A DNA stretch of 64,000 nucleotides from Stratiolaelaps scimitus (taxonomy: Eukaryota > Arthropoda > Arachnida > Mesostigmata > Laelapidae): the NCBI GenBank assembly GCA_019614645.1, contig JABWDB010000002.1:21255501-21319500 (forward strand). Direction: 5' to 3'. The position numbers and the translations under genes are program-made. Below the pieces are notes generated by a model, which made no database searches, was not told the origin of the DNA, and saw only the letters and a list, made by a program, of their open reading frames with translations. Below, piece by piece: positions 27,001 through 40,373 of this stretch. Numbering within the stretch: position 1 is the stretch's first letter; every line of letters begins with the position of its first letter.

Positions 27001-28700
27001 CGTGCGCGCTGGATCTAATTAATGTGCAGAAGAAAAGATGGACACAGAGCGTCTTGTTCTATACGGGGGCAATAAAATGACCACGGTCACTGTTTGCGGC
27101 CATGGACGTACGCACTGAGAGATTTAAGCTGCTTGCCATGCGATTCGCATGTGGTGGGACGGCTTTCTACGTCCATGTCTCGTATTCACGATGCGAGGAG
27201 CGTCACCAGACACAGGATCTCACCAGTAGATGTTATATTTTCGAGGAAAAGCTAATCCTGATGGACTCCAATGTTGGATCTGTACAGGTTGTTAAGAGAT
27301 AGGAGCCAGAAGAGGCCAGGTAGGGAGCCAGTCTTCGAACACTAGAGAAGGACAACGTCGACGAAGCAATGGAAGTCGACGCCTTTGTCATCTCAGAACC
27401 CCCAACGAATTCTTACCCCGTGTTTTGGGGCGGCTGTGAAAAACTGCTGTTTTGTTCATGTGATTGGCCGGGTGATAAACATGACCCGGATCCATTTGTT
27501 TGAAGGTGGAAGTTGCCAGCCAACTCGCTACCGATAACTGAATCAGATTGGGGTCGTTTCGGCGAACGGCTAAGTATTTCAGAGCAATAGGACTTTCTCC
27601 CCTAAGGACAGGTTGTCTGAATTGCATCGAGCTACAATAATCGAGCAGCCTACGTTCAGAGATTTTGATAGGTCCACCAACTCCGATGATACTTGGCCGA
27701 CGAGACTTTCAATATGGCAAACGTCTACATACATTGCCTCGTCTTTCGACCTATTTTATAGCCAATGTATCTGGACAGTTTGACTCGTTTTCCAAAAGCT
27801 TTTTGAGAATGAATTTGAGCTCGATCTAATATGCAACAATAGCATACATTGTTTGCTGTGGCCCAGAGGCATTTTCCCGGATGGAACCTAACAAAGCTTG
27901 TTACCACGTAGATCTGCGGATAAATTCACACGAACGGACGAAGGTGATGTAAATCATTTTCGTGAGATCCACTGAAATAAAGGAAGTGCTCCGGCCGTCC
28001 ATTAATACACAGGCTTGTTTCTTCTCACTTATTATCTCAATATTATATAACACTCGATTAGTTATGAATCTCAGATTGTTTACACCATTATATACCTATA
28101 TACCTTCGTGGCGTTCTGGTATCCCAGCTGACGATCCCTTGGCAATGACTATTTGTTGGCTGCAGTTCAAACTGTGGATGTCGTTCGAATTGCGTATTGT
28201 ACGCGGCGCTGTGAGTGACATCACGCAATTTGGTGTTTTTTCTTTCGTCGAGATAAAAACTGTTTAGATCTTGTCGTGTTGGATACACGGTGCTCTATGT
28301 ATGTACACAAAGCTGTTCACGAACGTTGGCCGGCGTCTAATACTTGCTGCTATGTCCTACTGAATGATGACAGAGCACCAAAAAGCAGTTTGCCATAGAC
28401 GCCCTCAGATAGAAAGCCCTCAAATAGTCGAACAGCCCGAAGCGGCGGGCAATCCACACTTGTAATGTCACTCATGTGTTGTTCAATCACGGCAGGCTTA
28501 CGGCTCACGAAATCAAATCTGTACTTTCTGATGATGGAGCTTGAAACAAATTGTTTGGACATTGTTTGGTCGCATCCCTTGACCATTAGCCATCCCAAGC
28601 TGCAACGGTAGCCCGACCGTGGCCTGTTCGCTACGGCCACGGTCGGTGACTGATAAGTCGACCAGTTAAATGTGGCACATTTAACATCTGAGGCCTGTCC
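27001..28700 (-). other. Unassigned region with minus-strand open fragments
   Basis: Minus-strand frames at 27388-27627 and 28350-28640 (79 and 96 codons) have a mixed, non-repetitive composition. The second contains GCDQT and SSSIIRKYRF, faintly like the strand after the active site of a retroelement aspartic protease, but the DTG/DSG motif is absent. A decayed mobile element is possible; I cannot assign it. Confidence 0.15.
28613..28646. repeat. 12-bp GC-rich inverted repeat, 10-nt loop
   Basis: CCGACCGTGGCC (28613-28624) and GGCCACGGTCGG (28635-28646) are exact reverse complements around TGTTCGCTAC. It lies just upstream, on the minus strand, of an unassigned open frame. Confidence 0.9.
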
Positions 28701-30457
28701 AGTAAACCTAGATAATTTATACCATATTTTCCAGACCTAGCTACGCATGTCTCGCCCACTAGAAGCAGCAAGCAGAAGAGCATCGCCATGTTATCTGCGA
28801 TATTATTTCAAAAGGCCAATTGAATCTTGTTCATAGTGTCAGTCAACAACGCGACAACAACTCGCCGATCCAATCGATGTGAGACGCCAACGCCGACGAG
28901 GGCAAATACAAAGTGATCGCTTGAGACTCCCGCTAGCAATGATCGCCGCACAAAGAATTGACATCGCCGCGTATCGTGAGCATTCACTATCGTTGTGGAA
29001 CAACAGTTAAAAGTAGTTGCCGCTGTGCCACTGGTTGTTGCTGTTGTTGTAGTATTGTTGGTAGTCGTGTCTTTCTCGCGCTAGATCGTGTCACTGTTTT
29101 GTCATTTGAATCGTAGGCGAATTTCCCAGAGGCTGTTTCCACGACTTGTAAACAGAATGGACAATTTTTTGACGGGTGGAATTTTCGCTGTTGGCTCGTT
29201 TCGTGCGTTGTTGCTGGCAACGACAACGGGTGGTGTGGTGAATTCGGCGGGGGCTTTTGATATCATCGTGTTCTATGGGTAATGTCAGGCGGGCGTATTC
29301 CTTAAAGAGCCGACAAGATGTAACAAGATGAAAGAATCTGTATGGTGATATAGAGAGAGATAGAGAGAGAGAGATCTGCTTTCATCTGTTAGGGTGCGTC
29401 TTCATTTACATGCGGTTCGCGTTGTACAGCCGTTTACCGAAGTCGTTGTTCAATTATAGACAGTGTTTAATCAGTTTCTCTCGATTATACTGATTTTCTC
29501 CTGAAGGCATTCTCTTTCAAAAGTACTGAAGATTTATATTAAAATCCAGACCAAGGTGAAGCCTCATCGCCCCCTCATAATAATCAAAATAATAATTTGT
29601 CTTGTGCTCGATACCCTTACGCCAATGCTGATTTCTTTGATTCTTACGGAAATTTTAGTAAGGCGCTTCTTTTAATTCTTCATGCCATGCTTCGCTCACA
29701 TCTCAATTATACTGTTATTGCGAACGAAACACTCTCATGAAGCTTGCTACGATCCGCAGCTGACGTCACAGTACATAAGCAGGCCATTCACTGGTATATA
29801 TTTAATTTATAACTGTAATGACCGCTCATTATCGTACAATCATCATCTTGGGATATGCGTATCGTCTAAATGGCGCTTCATCTCGATAGTGGAATACTGC
29901 GGAAATTTTCGGATTCCGTTATGAGTCCAAGGGCTAGTCTAGAATCTGACCGCTGGGTTCTTCTGCCGATCGTTGCATGGGCCACTTTGCCGGTGCAACA
30001 TTAGCGTGCGTCCACGCACCCTAATTGCCAACTACCAATATGAGCTTTCGCTTCTGCTGAATGATAATTGGCTCAGCGATGGCATTACAACGTCATGAGA
30101 TATTATCACTACAGTTGTTGCTTCTGCACGAGGTTACGTCTATCCAACCGCACACGTAGGCGGCGTGTGTATCTTACGTGAACTGACTCTGTTCGCTCTT
30201 CTCTTCAACCAAATGGAGCAGTTCCCCTTCGACTTTGTGCCGACCACTCTGCACTGGCTTCTTCGTCTGTGTTCGATCAAACGCACAAACATTGCCCGAG
30301 TACACATCGTCGGCTGGGAATTATTCCGTTCTTTATTATTCTCTTTGCAACTTTGGCTCTAGTTAAGCAGAATTGTCGCCGCGTCGGGTCGTGGTTAAGC
30401 TACAAGCATTCTCTGATGGTTGTACGATCAACAGTTCCATTCGTTCTATCCACGGTG

Positions 30458-30496
<39 letters not shown>

Positions 30497-31550
30497 AGTA
30501 CTGGTGGTTCTTTTTGATCCCATTTTGTTCCCGCAAATCTTCATCCTCGTCCTCATTCTTCACCTCCGCTTCGTGATACCAGGGCAGTTTCGGTTTGTCA
30601 CGATTCCACCTCTTGCGGTGGTGGTCAAGCTCCTCTGGTGGCGGGCGTTAAAGTCTCATTTATCATCTGTGGCGCGCGCGCGGTAACGGACCCGAAACGG
30701 GGTGAGTGCTGAGTGCTGATACCGTAGCGTACAGTGGCCCTGTTGTCTATGGCCGAATGCGATAGACTTCAGAGGCTGACTTCTAATCTCTCGTTGATCG
30801 ACTCGGTTCGCCGGACGCGCAAAGGTCCGTGTGATACCATGCGCCAACGTAGCCGGCCACTATCGCGGACAGCGCTGTAAGCTATATTCTGTACGAAGTG
30901 CAGCGATCGAAGAAAAGAAAGCTGTGAAAATGGCAACGAATATCGTGAATCGAAGCACTGACCATCCCCTTTCCCTCAGCCCAAAAAATAACATACGAGC
31001 CAACTTGCGAGTCTCACGATCCATGTTAGGCAAACAACAGCTAGCCAAAGAAAGGAACCAGCTGATGGCGTTGTTATTCCAAGGGACATTAACTAAACAA
31101 AAATGAGATCGTGAACAAGACGCGACAAGGGCTAGAATTTTCACCACCTGTGAAAAGGCCGTATAGATTTCGAGTGGAAATTGCACGGTGTTCGAATCCA
31201 GCCGTAGGCGCGCGTCGTTTCGCAATGGAGCAAGCTTACCAAGAGCTAGGGTGCCAGAAGCTTCATTGTACCGCATGTAATAAGGCGCACTCGGAATTCG
31301 TCATAACACCGAAAGATGTGAGGCATTTTCGTTTCGGCCAGTGTAAACAGCGCACCAGAAACGTCTCCCAATGACTCAACAAGATGCTGCCCATATTTCG
31401 CCAACCTTTGAGGGGGTTATTCTCGATAATTTCTCGGATGACAACGGCTAGCGAGTCTAAGTGTACCTCATGAACAAGTTCTTTCAGTCACCAGAAGTAT
31501 GAGACGCGAACGCCCGGGAGAGGCAGTCGTCAGAGGCAGAGCATTCATTG
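28701..31550. other. No gene seen
   Basis: Non-coding, with GA runs near 29345-29375 and a (TA)n tract at 30459-30493. A minus-strand frame of 138 codons (30860-31276) is opposed by open plus-strand frames and matches nothing. Confidence 0.5.
30459..30493. repeat. (TA)n microsatellite
   Basis: Uninterrupted TA repeat of about 35 bases. Confidence 0.95.
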
Positions 31551-32273
31551 AGGGGAAATAGCCGCCCACGGCGGTAATGGAAGGTTATGAAGAAGTTCTC
31601 TGCCGCCGCTCCTGCTGCTGCTCACAAGAAGGCGTAAGAAAGTTGACGGCGGGGGCGGCGGCCGGCGGCCGGCTGTCTGCAGTCGACAGACAGACCCCGC
31701 AGCGCGGCGGTGACGGTGGCGGCGGCGGCGGCGATGTGGAACACGTAATGAAATTTCCCTAAATAGGATTTTTAGCTGTTCGTGTGTCTCTCACAGGCGA
31801 GGCGCGGCGCCTCGCTCTGTTCTTTCCGCGGGGCGTCGGCTGGGGCACTTCCGGCTATGTTATTTCTTGTTGCTTAGGGTGCTGCGGCTGTCGGTGCCGC
31901 CGCTGTTACTGTTGTCGTTGGCGGCACCGCTTTCGCTGCTGGATATTAGCCACGGCGGCGGAGGAGGAGCTGCCGAAGCTGGTCGGCGGCGTAATGGTAC
32001 AGGGTTACGTCTAGGGGATAAGCAAGGGCCGCGCTGGACCCGGCTCTGCTGAGAGTAGAAGTTGAGCGCTTCTACTGAGCGTGCTGTGTTTCGCTGGTTC
32101 GCCGCCCTCGTCCCGTTGTTTCTGATTTGACAGAATGGAGGTCGTCGTTGCTTTTGGCAGTGGGCCTGCTTTGTTGTTGAGAACACTACAAGAGGGGAGG
32201 AACCTGGTTATTAGCCGGCGGCAGGGTCAGCAGCTAGCCCTTCCATCGTGCCGACGAACACGACTGCGACCGA

Positions 32274-32301
32274 CACAACAACAACAACAACAACAACAAC
32301 A
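32274..32301. repeat. (CAA)n microsatellite
   Basis: Uninterrupted trinucleotide repeat inside the GC-rich block; gives Thr runs in one frame and Val runs on the other strand. Confidence 0.95.
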
Positions 32302-33290
32302 GCACGTTTAAAAGGACAACGACAGCGACGACGACGTCGGTGGGAACTTTGGCCCACGCACGGGCACACGCAAACAAACGCATTTACGTACTCATACCCT
32401 CTTGCAATCATTGTCTTTTTCTCCGCATTTTCTCTCTCTTTCTCTCTGTCTCCTCCTCACTCACTTACTTTTCCTTTCTATTTGGACTCACTGCTATGGC
32501 TAAGTGCTTTTGAACACAGCGGATCCGGCGGACCCGAAGACGACGAGGGCCAGTACGAGACATGCTAGTGGCGGGAGGGATGATCGTCGTGTGGCCGTGC
32601 GGGCAGAAAATCGGCGGCACGCTGAAATCGACCACCAACAGCAAACTTTTCCGCAGAATCTTGTCTGTTGTATCTGGGCATTGGTAGCCGGGCTTCGCAT
32701 CTCGGGCCGCAGTGTAGCGGCTGCATCAGCACGACCAGTAGCAGTCAAAGCGAACCGGGCGAAGGGGCGCGGACACAGGCCGACCAAGCTGGCGAGGATG
32801 AACAACTCCTTCAGGAAGCCGAGGAACCGGCAACCAGCTTGCATTGGTCGGCGCCTCGGCGGATAGCGCCAATCTCGTTTGCGATGCTGACGGGCCGTCT
32901 GCAACACAAGGTTTGCAAGCAGAGGTAGGGGAAGGCTATTTTCTCTTTGTTTCGTCCGTTGGTTTCAACGCTTCCCTCTTGTTTTCCGATCCGTCTGCCG
33001 ACCGTCCCGGCAAAGCTTCTGCGCGGATCGACAAACCAGCCCGAAAAGACTCACCCGCGCGTGTAATGATTGCCAGTACGGCGCTGTGTCATGTTGAGCT
33101 GCGCTGCATCGCCCTGTCGGCCACCTCCCCCACGGTCCGGTTGAGCCCCGGCAGACCCCACCTACAAAATCCCCCCGCGGTTCCTCCTCCAAGCAAAACG
33201 CGAAGACAAAATGGAACGAGCGAACAGCGACGGCAGCGGCGGCCGCGGATGACGTCGAGCTAAGATCATGAGGGAAACTTGGGAGAAGTA

Positions 33291-33345
33291 GAGAGAGAGA
33301 TAGAGAGAGAGAGCGAGAGAGAGAGCAAGAGAGATAGCGAGGTAG
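33291..33345. repeat. GA-rich simple repeat
   Basis: Interrupted (GA)n with GATA and GAGC interruptions over about 55 bases. Confidence 0.9.
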
Positions 33346-35817
33346 AGGAGCAAGGACCCGAACGCCGAGGAGGAAGTCGGAGGAAATACGGTACTGACAT
33401 CGACGACGAGCCTAGGCGGGAAATCGTTTTTGATGTCGTTCTGCAGTTGGCGGCGCATCGGCTGCTGCTATTTTTGTTTTGTTTTGCGTTGTTCGAGTCG
33501 CCAGCAGCAGCACCAGCAGCCCCAGCAATATTAGCATGATGATCGTCGAGCGAGCATTGTCGGTGATGGCATCCGCAACTCAAAATCGAACTTGCTAAAA
33601 GTGATTTGGGAACAATCACGGTGTAGCGTTGTTGTACGGGTGTCGACGGAAGACCGGGTGCAGGTGCAGATGAAACATGCTGCGTGGGATGAGGTAACCA
33701 AAGTTACTACTGTGTGAAAATAATTAGAACTACCAAATGACCAAACAAAAGCAAGAACTAATTCTACCCCCCGAGACAATCTCCAAAACAGATGTTGCTG
33801 TGGTCGTCAATGGCTGGCCATTGGGACACAATCGCTCCAATGAGCAAAAAAAAGGCTGTACCTGATTTAAGTGCACCTATTTCTCTCAATTTGTGTCAAA
33901 TATCGTCGGATTTAGCGTCCCGCAACCATCGTCGCGCTCAGCTGATGCGCGTCCACACTCCATAATGAGTAATAAATAATAACTGTGATATAGGCACGAT
34001 ACCAGGAGGGCAGCGCGGAGCACTGTTGCATTTTCTGCATATCGCGTTTGTGACCAGGTCTGCATTCGGCCCACGGCAGTGATACCGATACATCGGCTCA
34101 AGCCGAGGGGGAACGCCTTATCCCACTCATTCGATACGTCCAGATCGAAAGTGTTTCGGCCACGTGGGAGACGACGCGTTAATGGCCCGTGAGAAGCAAT
34201 TGCTCGCAGTTATTGCAGCGGCGTCGGCGGCAGCAGCTGATCGGGCGGTGGTTTCTTTTCCAGGAAGACAGAGTGAAAAAGTTTCCTTGCTTCCCATTTG
34301 GCCACATTGCGTCGGCCAATACGAAGTTGCCGATCACGCCACCGAATCATCATCGGCATATTCATCGAGTATGCGCGCGTTATCCATAGATGAGTTTTTG
34401 TGCCTCAAGTGAGCCCCCGCCTCCAACTTGCGAGGCGTTCCCACTTACCACTCTGGCTGAAATTCGCCATTGGCTCAGAGCCGCAATAAGTATTCGCGTG
34501 CAATTTTTAACCGACATATGCTGCCGGCGACACGGGCGGATGTGTAATTGGCAGGCGGGGACCGATCCAGCTAAGCTTCAGCTGGTATCGAATGTGTGAG
34601 AGATGCAAGGAAAAAACTCACGTGGGTATCGAGTGTGTGGCAGTCGCGGTTTGGAAAAATCGCGATAAATGGACGTCTGCGCCGAGTCGTCGTCCGTATA
34701 GTCGAACTTGTCGAAAGCGGCGCGTCGGAGCTCATGACGTCAGCTTGAATCGAGTTTTGTATCTGTGTGTCTAATGATTCCAGGTAGAATCCCAGCCATT
34801 TGCAGCCGGATACTTGTCGCCGGGCTGGTTAAATTTTTGATCAGCATTTTGACATCTGGAAAATGGGTCCTTTTTTTGCGACCAACATCAAATGAACAGC
34901 TAGGATTAGTTGGTCTGCGTAGACCGGCCAACCAGCGCGGCACTCTTATATATCGCATCAAATATTTAAAGTCTATGGACCGTATTTAATCATACGTTGC
35001 TCCATACGTTGATCATAATAATAATTATAATAGCCAGCATTACCTTCGTGCCTTTATTGGGACAAATTTTTGACCCAAAAATAGTAGCTTACTCATAGCG
35101 TCGTCCACCATTTCGCGTTTAAGATTCCCTTATTGCTTTTTGGATTTATTTTACAGTGACAGAGGTGTGGTTGTTGTATTGAGAACACCGTTAGAAAATG
35201 GAGAAGTTTCTTAGCACGGGGTCTACTAAGCCCCACGACGAAGACAGTACGTCGCTAGGTGACAGAGTCAATGCGAACAATTATTCAATTGGAATGAAAT
35301 TAACGTCATCAACGTGAATTCATTCATTTATTTGATTTTTGTTCTGTTTCGTGTTTATACAGGGACACGCCGGAGTGCATCTAACACAGCCCTACGTATT
35401 GATAGCCCCATGATAGGCTGTAAAATAGATCGTTTTAATGAAAACGGGAGATTGGAATCGGAAAATCTGTATCATTGGCTACGTGAAATCACGCCATAGA
35501 TCCGTGGGTGTCGCCTCGCCTGCCAACGTGCGGCGGCGGCAGCAGCGGCCGGTTTCCAACAGCTACGGGCCAATACATCACTTCGATTCTAGCTGTGTAC
35601 ATTCGTTGGTGCGCACACAGAATTCGAATCGCTCGTTTTTGCCGCTGGTGTCATCAACGGCGCGACGACGGTCCGCCGGTTTCTATTTGAGATTGTATCG
35701 ACTCAAGTTGATTTTGATGGTTGAAAATTCAAGGTGGTGAGTGAGCCGCTGTCGCCCGAATGAAACAACGGGGGACGCGTTCAAATGGGCATTTCCACCG
35801 ATTTTGATCTCTCATGC

Positions 35818-35843
35818 AATTGATTGATTGATTGATTGATTGA
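35818..35843. repeat. (ATTG)n microsatellite
   Basis: Six copies of a four-base unit in tandem. Confidence 0.95.
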
Positions 35844-36721
35844 CACATACTCGAGCTGATTGATGAAGGTAAATTTTCCCATCTTGGCGAGCGACGATCT
35901 CAATAAGAAAAACTGAACACTTGAATGATGCAGTAAGTGCTCCTTTTGATATTGTTCATCCTCATATATCAGCGAAGCTTGTGTAGCGGAGGAGCAATGT
36001 TACTCACGACTGATGAGGAGGTTACCAGTTACGACTCGAAGGAATCATATCCGATTCATGTGCTTCGGCGTACATTGTACATGCGAAGTGTAGCAGAATT
36101 TCAACTGGAAATTTTCGATGTGGGATACAGAAAAACAGCCACAAAGAGAGACGGTGTTCGAAGAGCTACATACAGAGAAAAAGACCATGGATGTATTATA
36201 TAATCAATCGTAGAGATGATCAATTAACTTAACGTGTACGTTCAATTGTTGTATGCGGTCAAATAACGAAAGTTTCGGCATCTGCTTCGCCGGCTTTAGT
36301 GGGAATCCCTTATACAGCAGATGGCGTTCTCAGAATCGCCTATTTGATTAGGTGTCAAGCCGCAGATATTTGAGCTTAACTAATTAAAAATGAAAAACCA
36401 CATTAGCACTTTGTGATCCGACAGATTTACGATACGTTCCAGTCTACCGGGGTGGCTACGCTGCCGGGCGTCAAGGTAGGTGAGGCCGCCTTTGAGTCAG
36501 TGTGCTCTTCACCTATATAGATGGTAGCCATTGACGAATTATACACACCTCCTCATAGCAACCACCGTTTCTACCATTCGACTCTACGTTCCCCCATTTA
36601 GTTCCTTAGTGGTCGTTTATTTTGAGCAATAAAAAAGCAATATCAATTATAATTATCCATACAACACGTGTCCAGCGTGTTTTCGTGATCTACGTCAACC
36701 AGAGTAGCAACGTTGTGTAAT

Positions 36722-36742
36722 TTATTATTATTATTATTATTA
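36722..36742. repeat. (ATT)n microsatellite
   Basis: Seven tandem ATT units. Confidence 0.93.
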
Positions 36743-38929
36743 CCATATGTACTATTCTCACGCGCTTACGAGCAGTGGCATGAGTTAATCGTAATGATGC
36801 CATCTCGATGACAGCGTCGAGATGTCCACAAAAGAATGACAAAAACAGCGAACGCCCCCTGTAAATGATGGGCTTACCAATTGGCTGGGCCCCGCAGTTG
36901 CTGTGGTTGTTGTTGTCGATGTTGTTGTTTACAATCATTATCACTGCATAGGCTATTTGCTCATCCGCTTCGCGCCTGATGGGCGGCTGGTGTGTTTGTA
37001 TGACGGGGTGGGAAATATTTCAACATGTTGGATTCAGTTGGCGACAGCGAATTCCCGATTGACGATGAATGTCGCCGGCTAAAGGCGAACGAGAACGATG
37101 ACGACGATCACCGGAGCTGACTGACTGATCTGCGCTGCGTTGCATGGTGGCACCTGGCTAACGTTCGCTACAAGAGCCACCCATCGCTAAGTGAAGCCGT
37201 CGACTTTAACGCGTTTTGTGGCTGCTGTTGCAAGTCTGCTGACGGGCGCACGTTAGTCCAATGACTGAACCTTTCCGCGCTGACGGTCTGGGAACGCCAA
37301 ATATAATAGTGTAGACCAGCGTAGTGACAGAGCTAGCTCTCCGGCTGGCTATAGGCACACGATACATCAGTAGAACAGCTGACCTGAATGCCTGCAAGCA
37401 AAACAGCCGACTCCGCTTGCATACACGATACGTATCAGCGCTTATTGTCACCACGACGACCGGCGACAAGGGTCGAACATTTCTATGGATTTCATTGACC
37501 ATTAGCAAAACAGAGCAGGAGACCCGCACAAACACACACACACAGCTGTCATATCCATGTATTTGTAATACACTGATCCCACTGCTCGTAGCTGCCTTCC
37601 TCGCCTGACTCTGACTATATACACATACACACACTGCATCTACTCCTCCGCCCGTCCCACAAACACCGAACACCCGAAGGCGCAGTTCATGTCACCGCTA
37701 TTGACGGCATATTCCATTCTATCATCGTGTTTTTTTCATTCGGCGATGCCACCGCCGAAACGGGCCACAGCAATTGCTGTATCCGTCAACGTTTGCTGGC
37801 CAGAGCTGCCTTCTTTTCATCCCGGCGACGTTGACTTCTTATGATATTTCTATGCTGTTTTTTTTTTTTGTTCTTTTTCATTGTGTGCAGCATCATCCCA
37901 TTGTCTGTATCTGGATAACCCTCCGTGCGGGTTGCTGTGCGTATCAATATGTGCATTGATTTTACTTACTTTTGTTAGTCAGCGCCAACAGCTTGACCGA
38001 GCACAGACGCTTGCCCAGTTGCTCATTGAATAGAAGAGAATTGTCGAGCGAGTTGAACCCCCTGCTGCCGATATCGGTGTGCCCTTGTTCGAACGGCCGA
38101 TTTGCCGCGGTAGCCACCCGACGGTGGCTGCATGTTAGCGTCGGCTTTGTGGATTCACTGCGGCAACGCGGTTCGCCGCGTTCTCGAGAAAGCTCGCCGC
38201 GTCCACCAGCAACTCCTGCAGCGGCCATCTACCGGAGCAAATGAATGCCAAACGGCACCGGGATCGAATTCGTCTGTCGCAAACGTCACACGATCTGACA
38301 GAATTGGCTGAGATCAGCGATCGCATCACAGAAATGCTATTATATCAGTCCACCTGCTCGCGTTCGTTGTTCGACGCTGCTTAGGTCACTGGGTATACTA
38401 TATTTGCTCTTATTGTTGTTGTTCTTGTTCTACCGCTTCTCACGGCGAAAACGTGTTAACGAAGATTTATCACTGTTGTTGCATCTGTTAATGTATTTCC
38501 ATTCTTTACTGACACATATCGGAACGAGCGCCCGTTTACGCCTGGTCGAATTTCTATCGTTGCGGTGGTCAGCAGTAGCACACGGTCACCTCGTAGAAGA
38601 AACACACGAGATAGTGTACGTTATGGCAATAGCAGTGTGAAGATAATGCGTTTGGTAACTTGGGTCTATCGTTAATTATAAGAAACGGTGGCTGAGCAGC
38701 TGGGTTGCGTTCTGCTGTGCCTCCGTATCACAGCGGTCACCCTAATAAGAAGAGCACTCTTCTCACTCTTCATATTTAATAGGCCTTCCACATCGAACCA
38801 GTACGCTTCTATAATGTTCTACCGTCTTCCCATGTGCATTTCTCTATGACAGCTTGGTTTTTTCATATCTGCCTACGACTCTCCTCGGGAATCGTGATCG
38901 TTGGACAACTACAAGTGTGCGATAATTCC

Positions 38930-39116
38930 GATAGTACCTTGTTTTTGTTTTCATTTTTAACCGAATAGTATTCTTATATTACTACCTTGAATACCGCGAA
39001 TAGTACCTACCAACAAATACTACCTTATTTTCTAACAATAAATCGTACCTTTTTTACCGCGACAAATAGTTCATTTGAATAGTATCTACCACAACAAATA
39101 GTACCTTTTTTTTGTT
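38930..39116. repeat. Degenerate tandem repeat with AATAGTACCT core
   Basis: Variants of (A)AATAGTACCT(T) recur at least six times over about 190 bp, often preceded by ACAA or CGCGA and followed by T runs. Copies differ by substitutions and spacing, so this is an old or imprecise repeat rather than a simple microsatellite. Confidence 0.7.
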
Positions 39117-39912
39117 TTGATTTTTTTTCGATTTTCACGCGTTTCGTCAGATACGAAGAAAGCCGCCCTCCTCGTCTCCTACAATATATCGTCAGCAGCA
39201 CCTATCGATGACGTCGTTAACAATAGCCACGGTGTCTCCGCGGCTTTGCATTTTCAGTCGAGCTTTGCAAATTTCTACCGAGAGTGCGAGTGCACCAGAG
39301 TGTTTGGGAGCGTTTCACCTTGTCGCCCGGCGGTAGCTGCGCCGTGCTTGCGCTGCTGAAGAGCTAATCATAATTTGTTTGTCGACACCGTTCTCTTTTG
39401 CACTTCTACTGGACCAGTGCACATTCTGTGCTTCAGTTTACGAATGAAACGCTCGTGAGGTACGTTTCATACGTAGGTGTTGTGAACGCGGCCTGAGCAT
39501 AAATATGTGCGAATATGTTTGTTGGTAAATAACAAGCGAACAGGTCTGCATGGGCGACGGCCATTGGTTCCTACTCATTCCGTAGTAAAGTACTACAGCA
39601 ACGTTCTCGATAGACCAATCGGCGTTTATTGACGCTTCGTACATGAGGGGCTTGTGGTCTTGCTGCATGCTACAGTTGAACAATACTGCTAATATTACGA
39701 GCTTGCTTTATTTTCTTCCCGTGAGAAAGTTTAGCCATGCACCGTTACGGTTACAGCTCACACCGCTGTTGCCAGCTGGTGGCCACAACAGCAGCACCTG
39801 TCGAGATGTGGGTCCGGTGCGATTCATTCATTGTATCGTTCAGCGTCGTGAGATCATTATATCAGATTGGCCCATTCTGTGTGGCCTGTGCCTTCGTACA
39901 ACATACACAGAC

Positions 39913-39936
39913 AGATAGATAGATAGATAGATAGAT
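39913..39936. repeat. (GATA)n microsatellite
   Basis: About six tandem GATA units, followed by a short TA run. Confidence 0.95.
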
Positions 39937-40308
39937 ATATATAGATGGGCGCGTTATAGAGGACAGAAGAGTAGCGGTAAAAAAAAAAGAAACTTGTAAC
40001 GACCTTGCTGAACCACATCTGTGAAGCTCTTCCCCTGGAACTTTCTGCTAATAATTGAGCATCGTATTATGAGTGGTGTGTAGCACGTTACCAGCCTCCA
40101 GATATCTCTAGCATGGGAAGAATAGGAAGAGCTGAAAAATATGGCGTGTCTGTGATACCTGTGGTCATCTCGTTTGGTTCAGCTGAAAATGAAGAAAAAA
40201 CACGTCGAAAGAATCCAAACGGAAGCTACAAGCCGCGGAAATGCCGCTACCAGGAACAACGTGAACAGAGCGTTTATGTCTAACGGTGACGACAGCTCGG
40301 CGGTCCCC

Positions 40309-40373
40309 GTTGTTGTTGCTGTTGTTGTTCTTGCTGCTGTTATTATTGTTGTTGTTCTTGCTGTTGCTGCTGC
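40309..40373. repeat. GTT/GCT trinucleotide repeat
   Basis: Interrupted (GTT)n and (GCT)n over about 65 bases; reads as Val/Ala/Leu or, on the other strand, Asn/Ser runs. Confidence 0.92.

Larger units (their letters stand above)
31551..33550. other. Large GC- and CpG-rich block; possible promoter or first-exon region
   Basis: About 2 kb of clearly raised GC and CG content (GGCGGCGGCCGGCGG near 31650, GGTGGCGGCGGCGG near 31715, CG-rich 32520-33250), ending in GA repeats. Many frames are open on both strands. A plus-strand frame at 32668-32928 gives a polar, acidic stretch, but no splice phase links it cleanly to the DCLK exon at 52655. An untranslated first exon or promoter is plausible and unproven. 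Confidence 0.3.
33551..40150. other. No gene seen
   Basis: Non-coding DNA with tetranucleotide and trinucleotide repeats and a degenerate tandem repeat listed separately. A short plus-strand frame at 35937-36203 starts with a hydrophobic stretch but has no further support. Confidence 0.55.

Noticed and set aside
31181..31215. B-box-like GTTCGAATCC suggesting a tRNA
   Set aside because: No matching A-box, acceptor stem or anticodon arm upstream.
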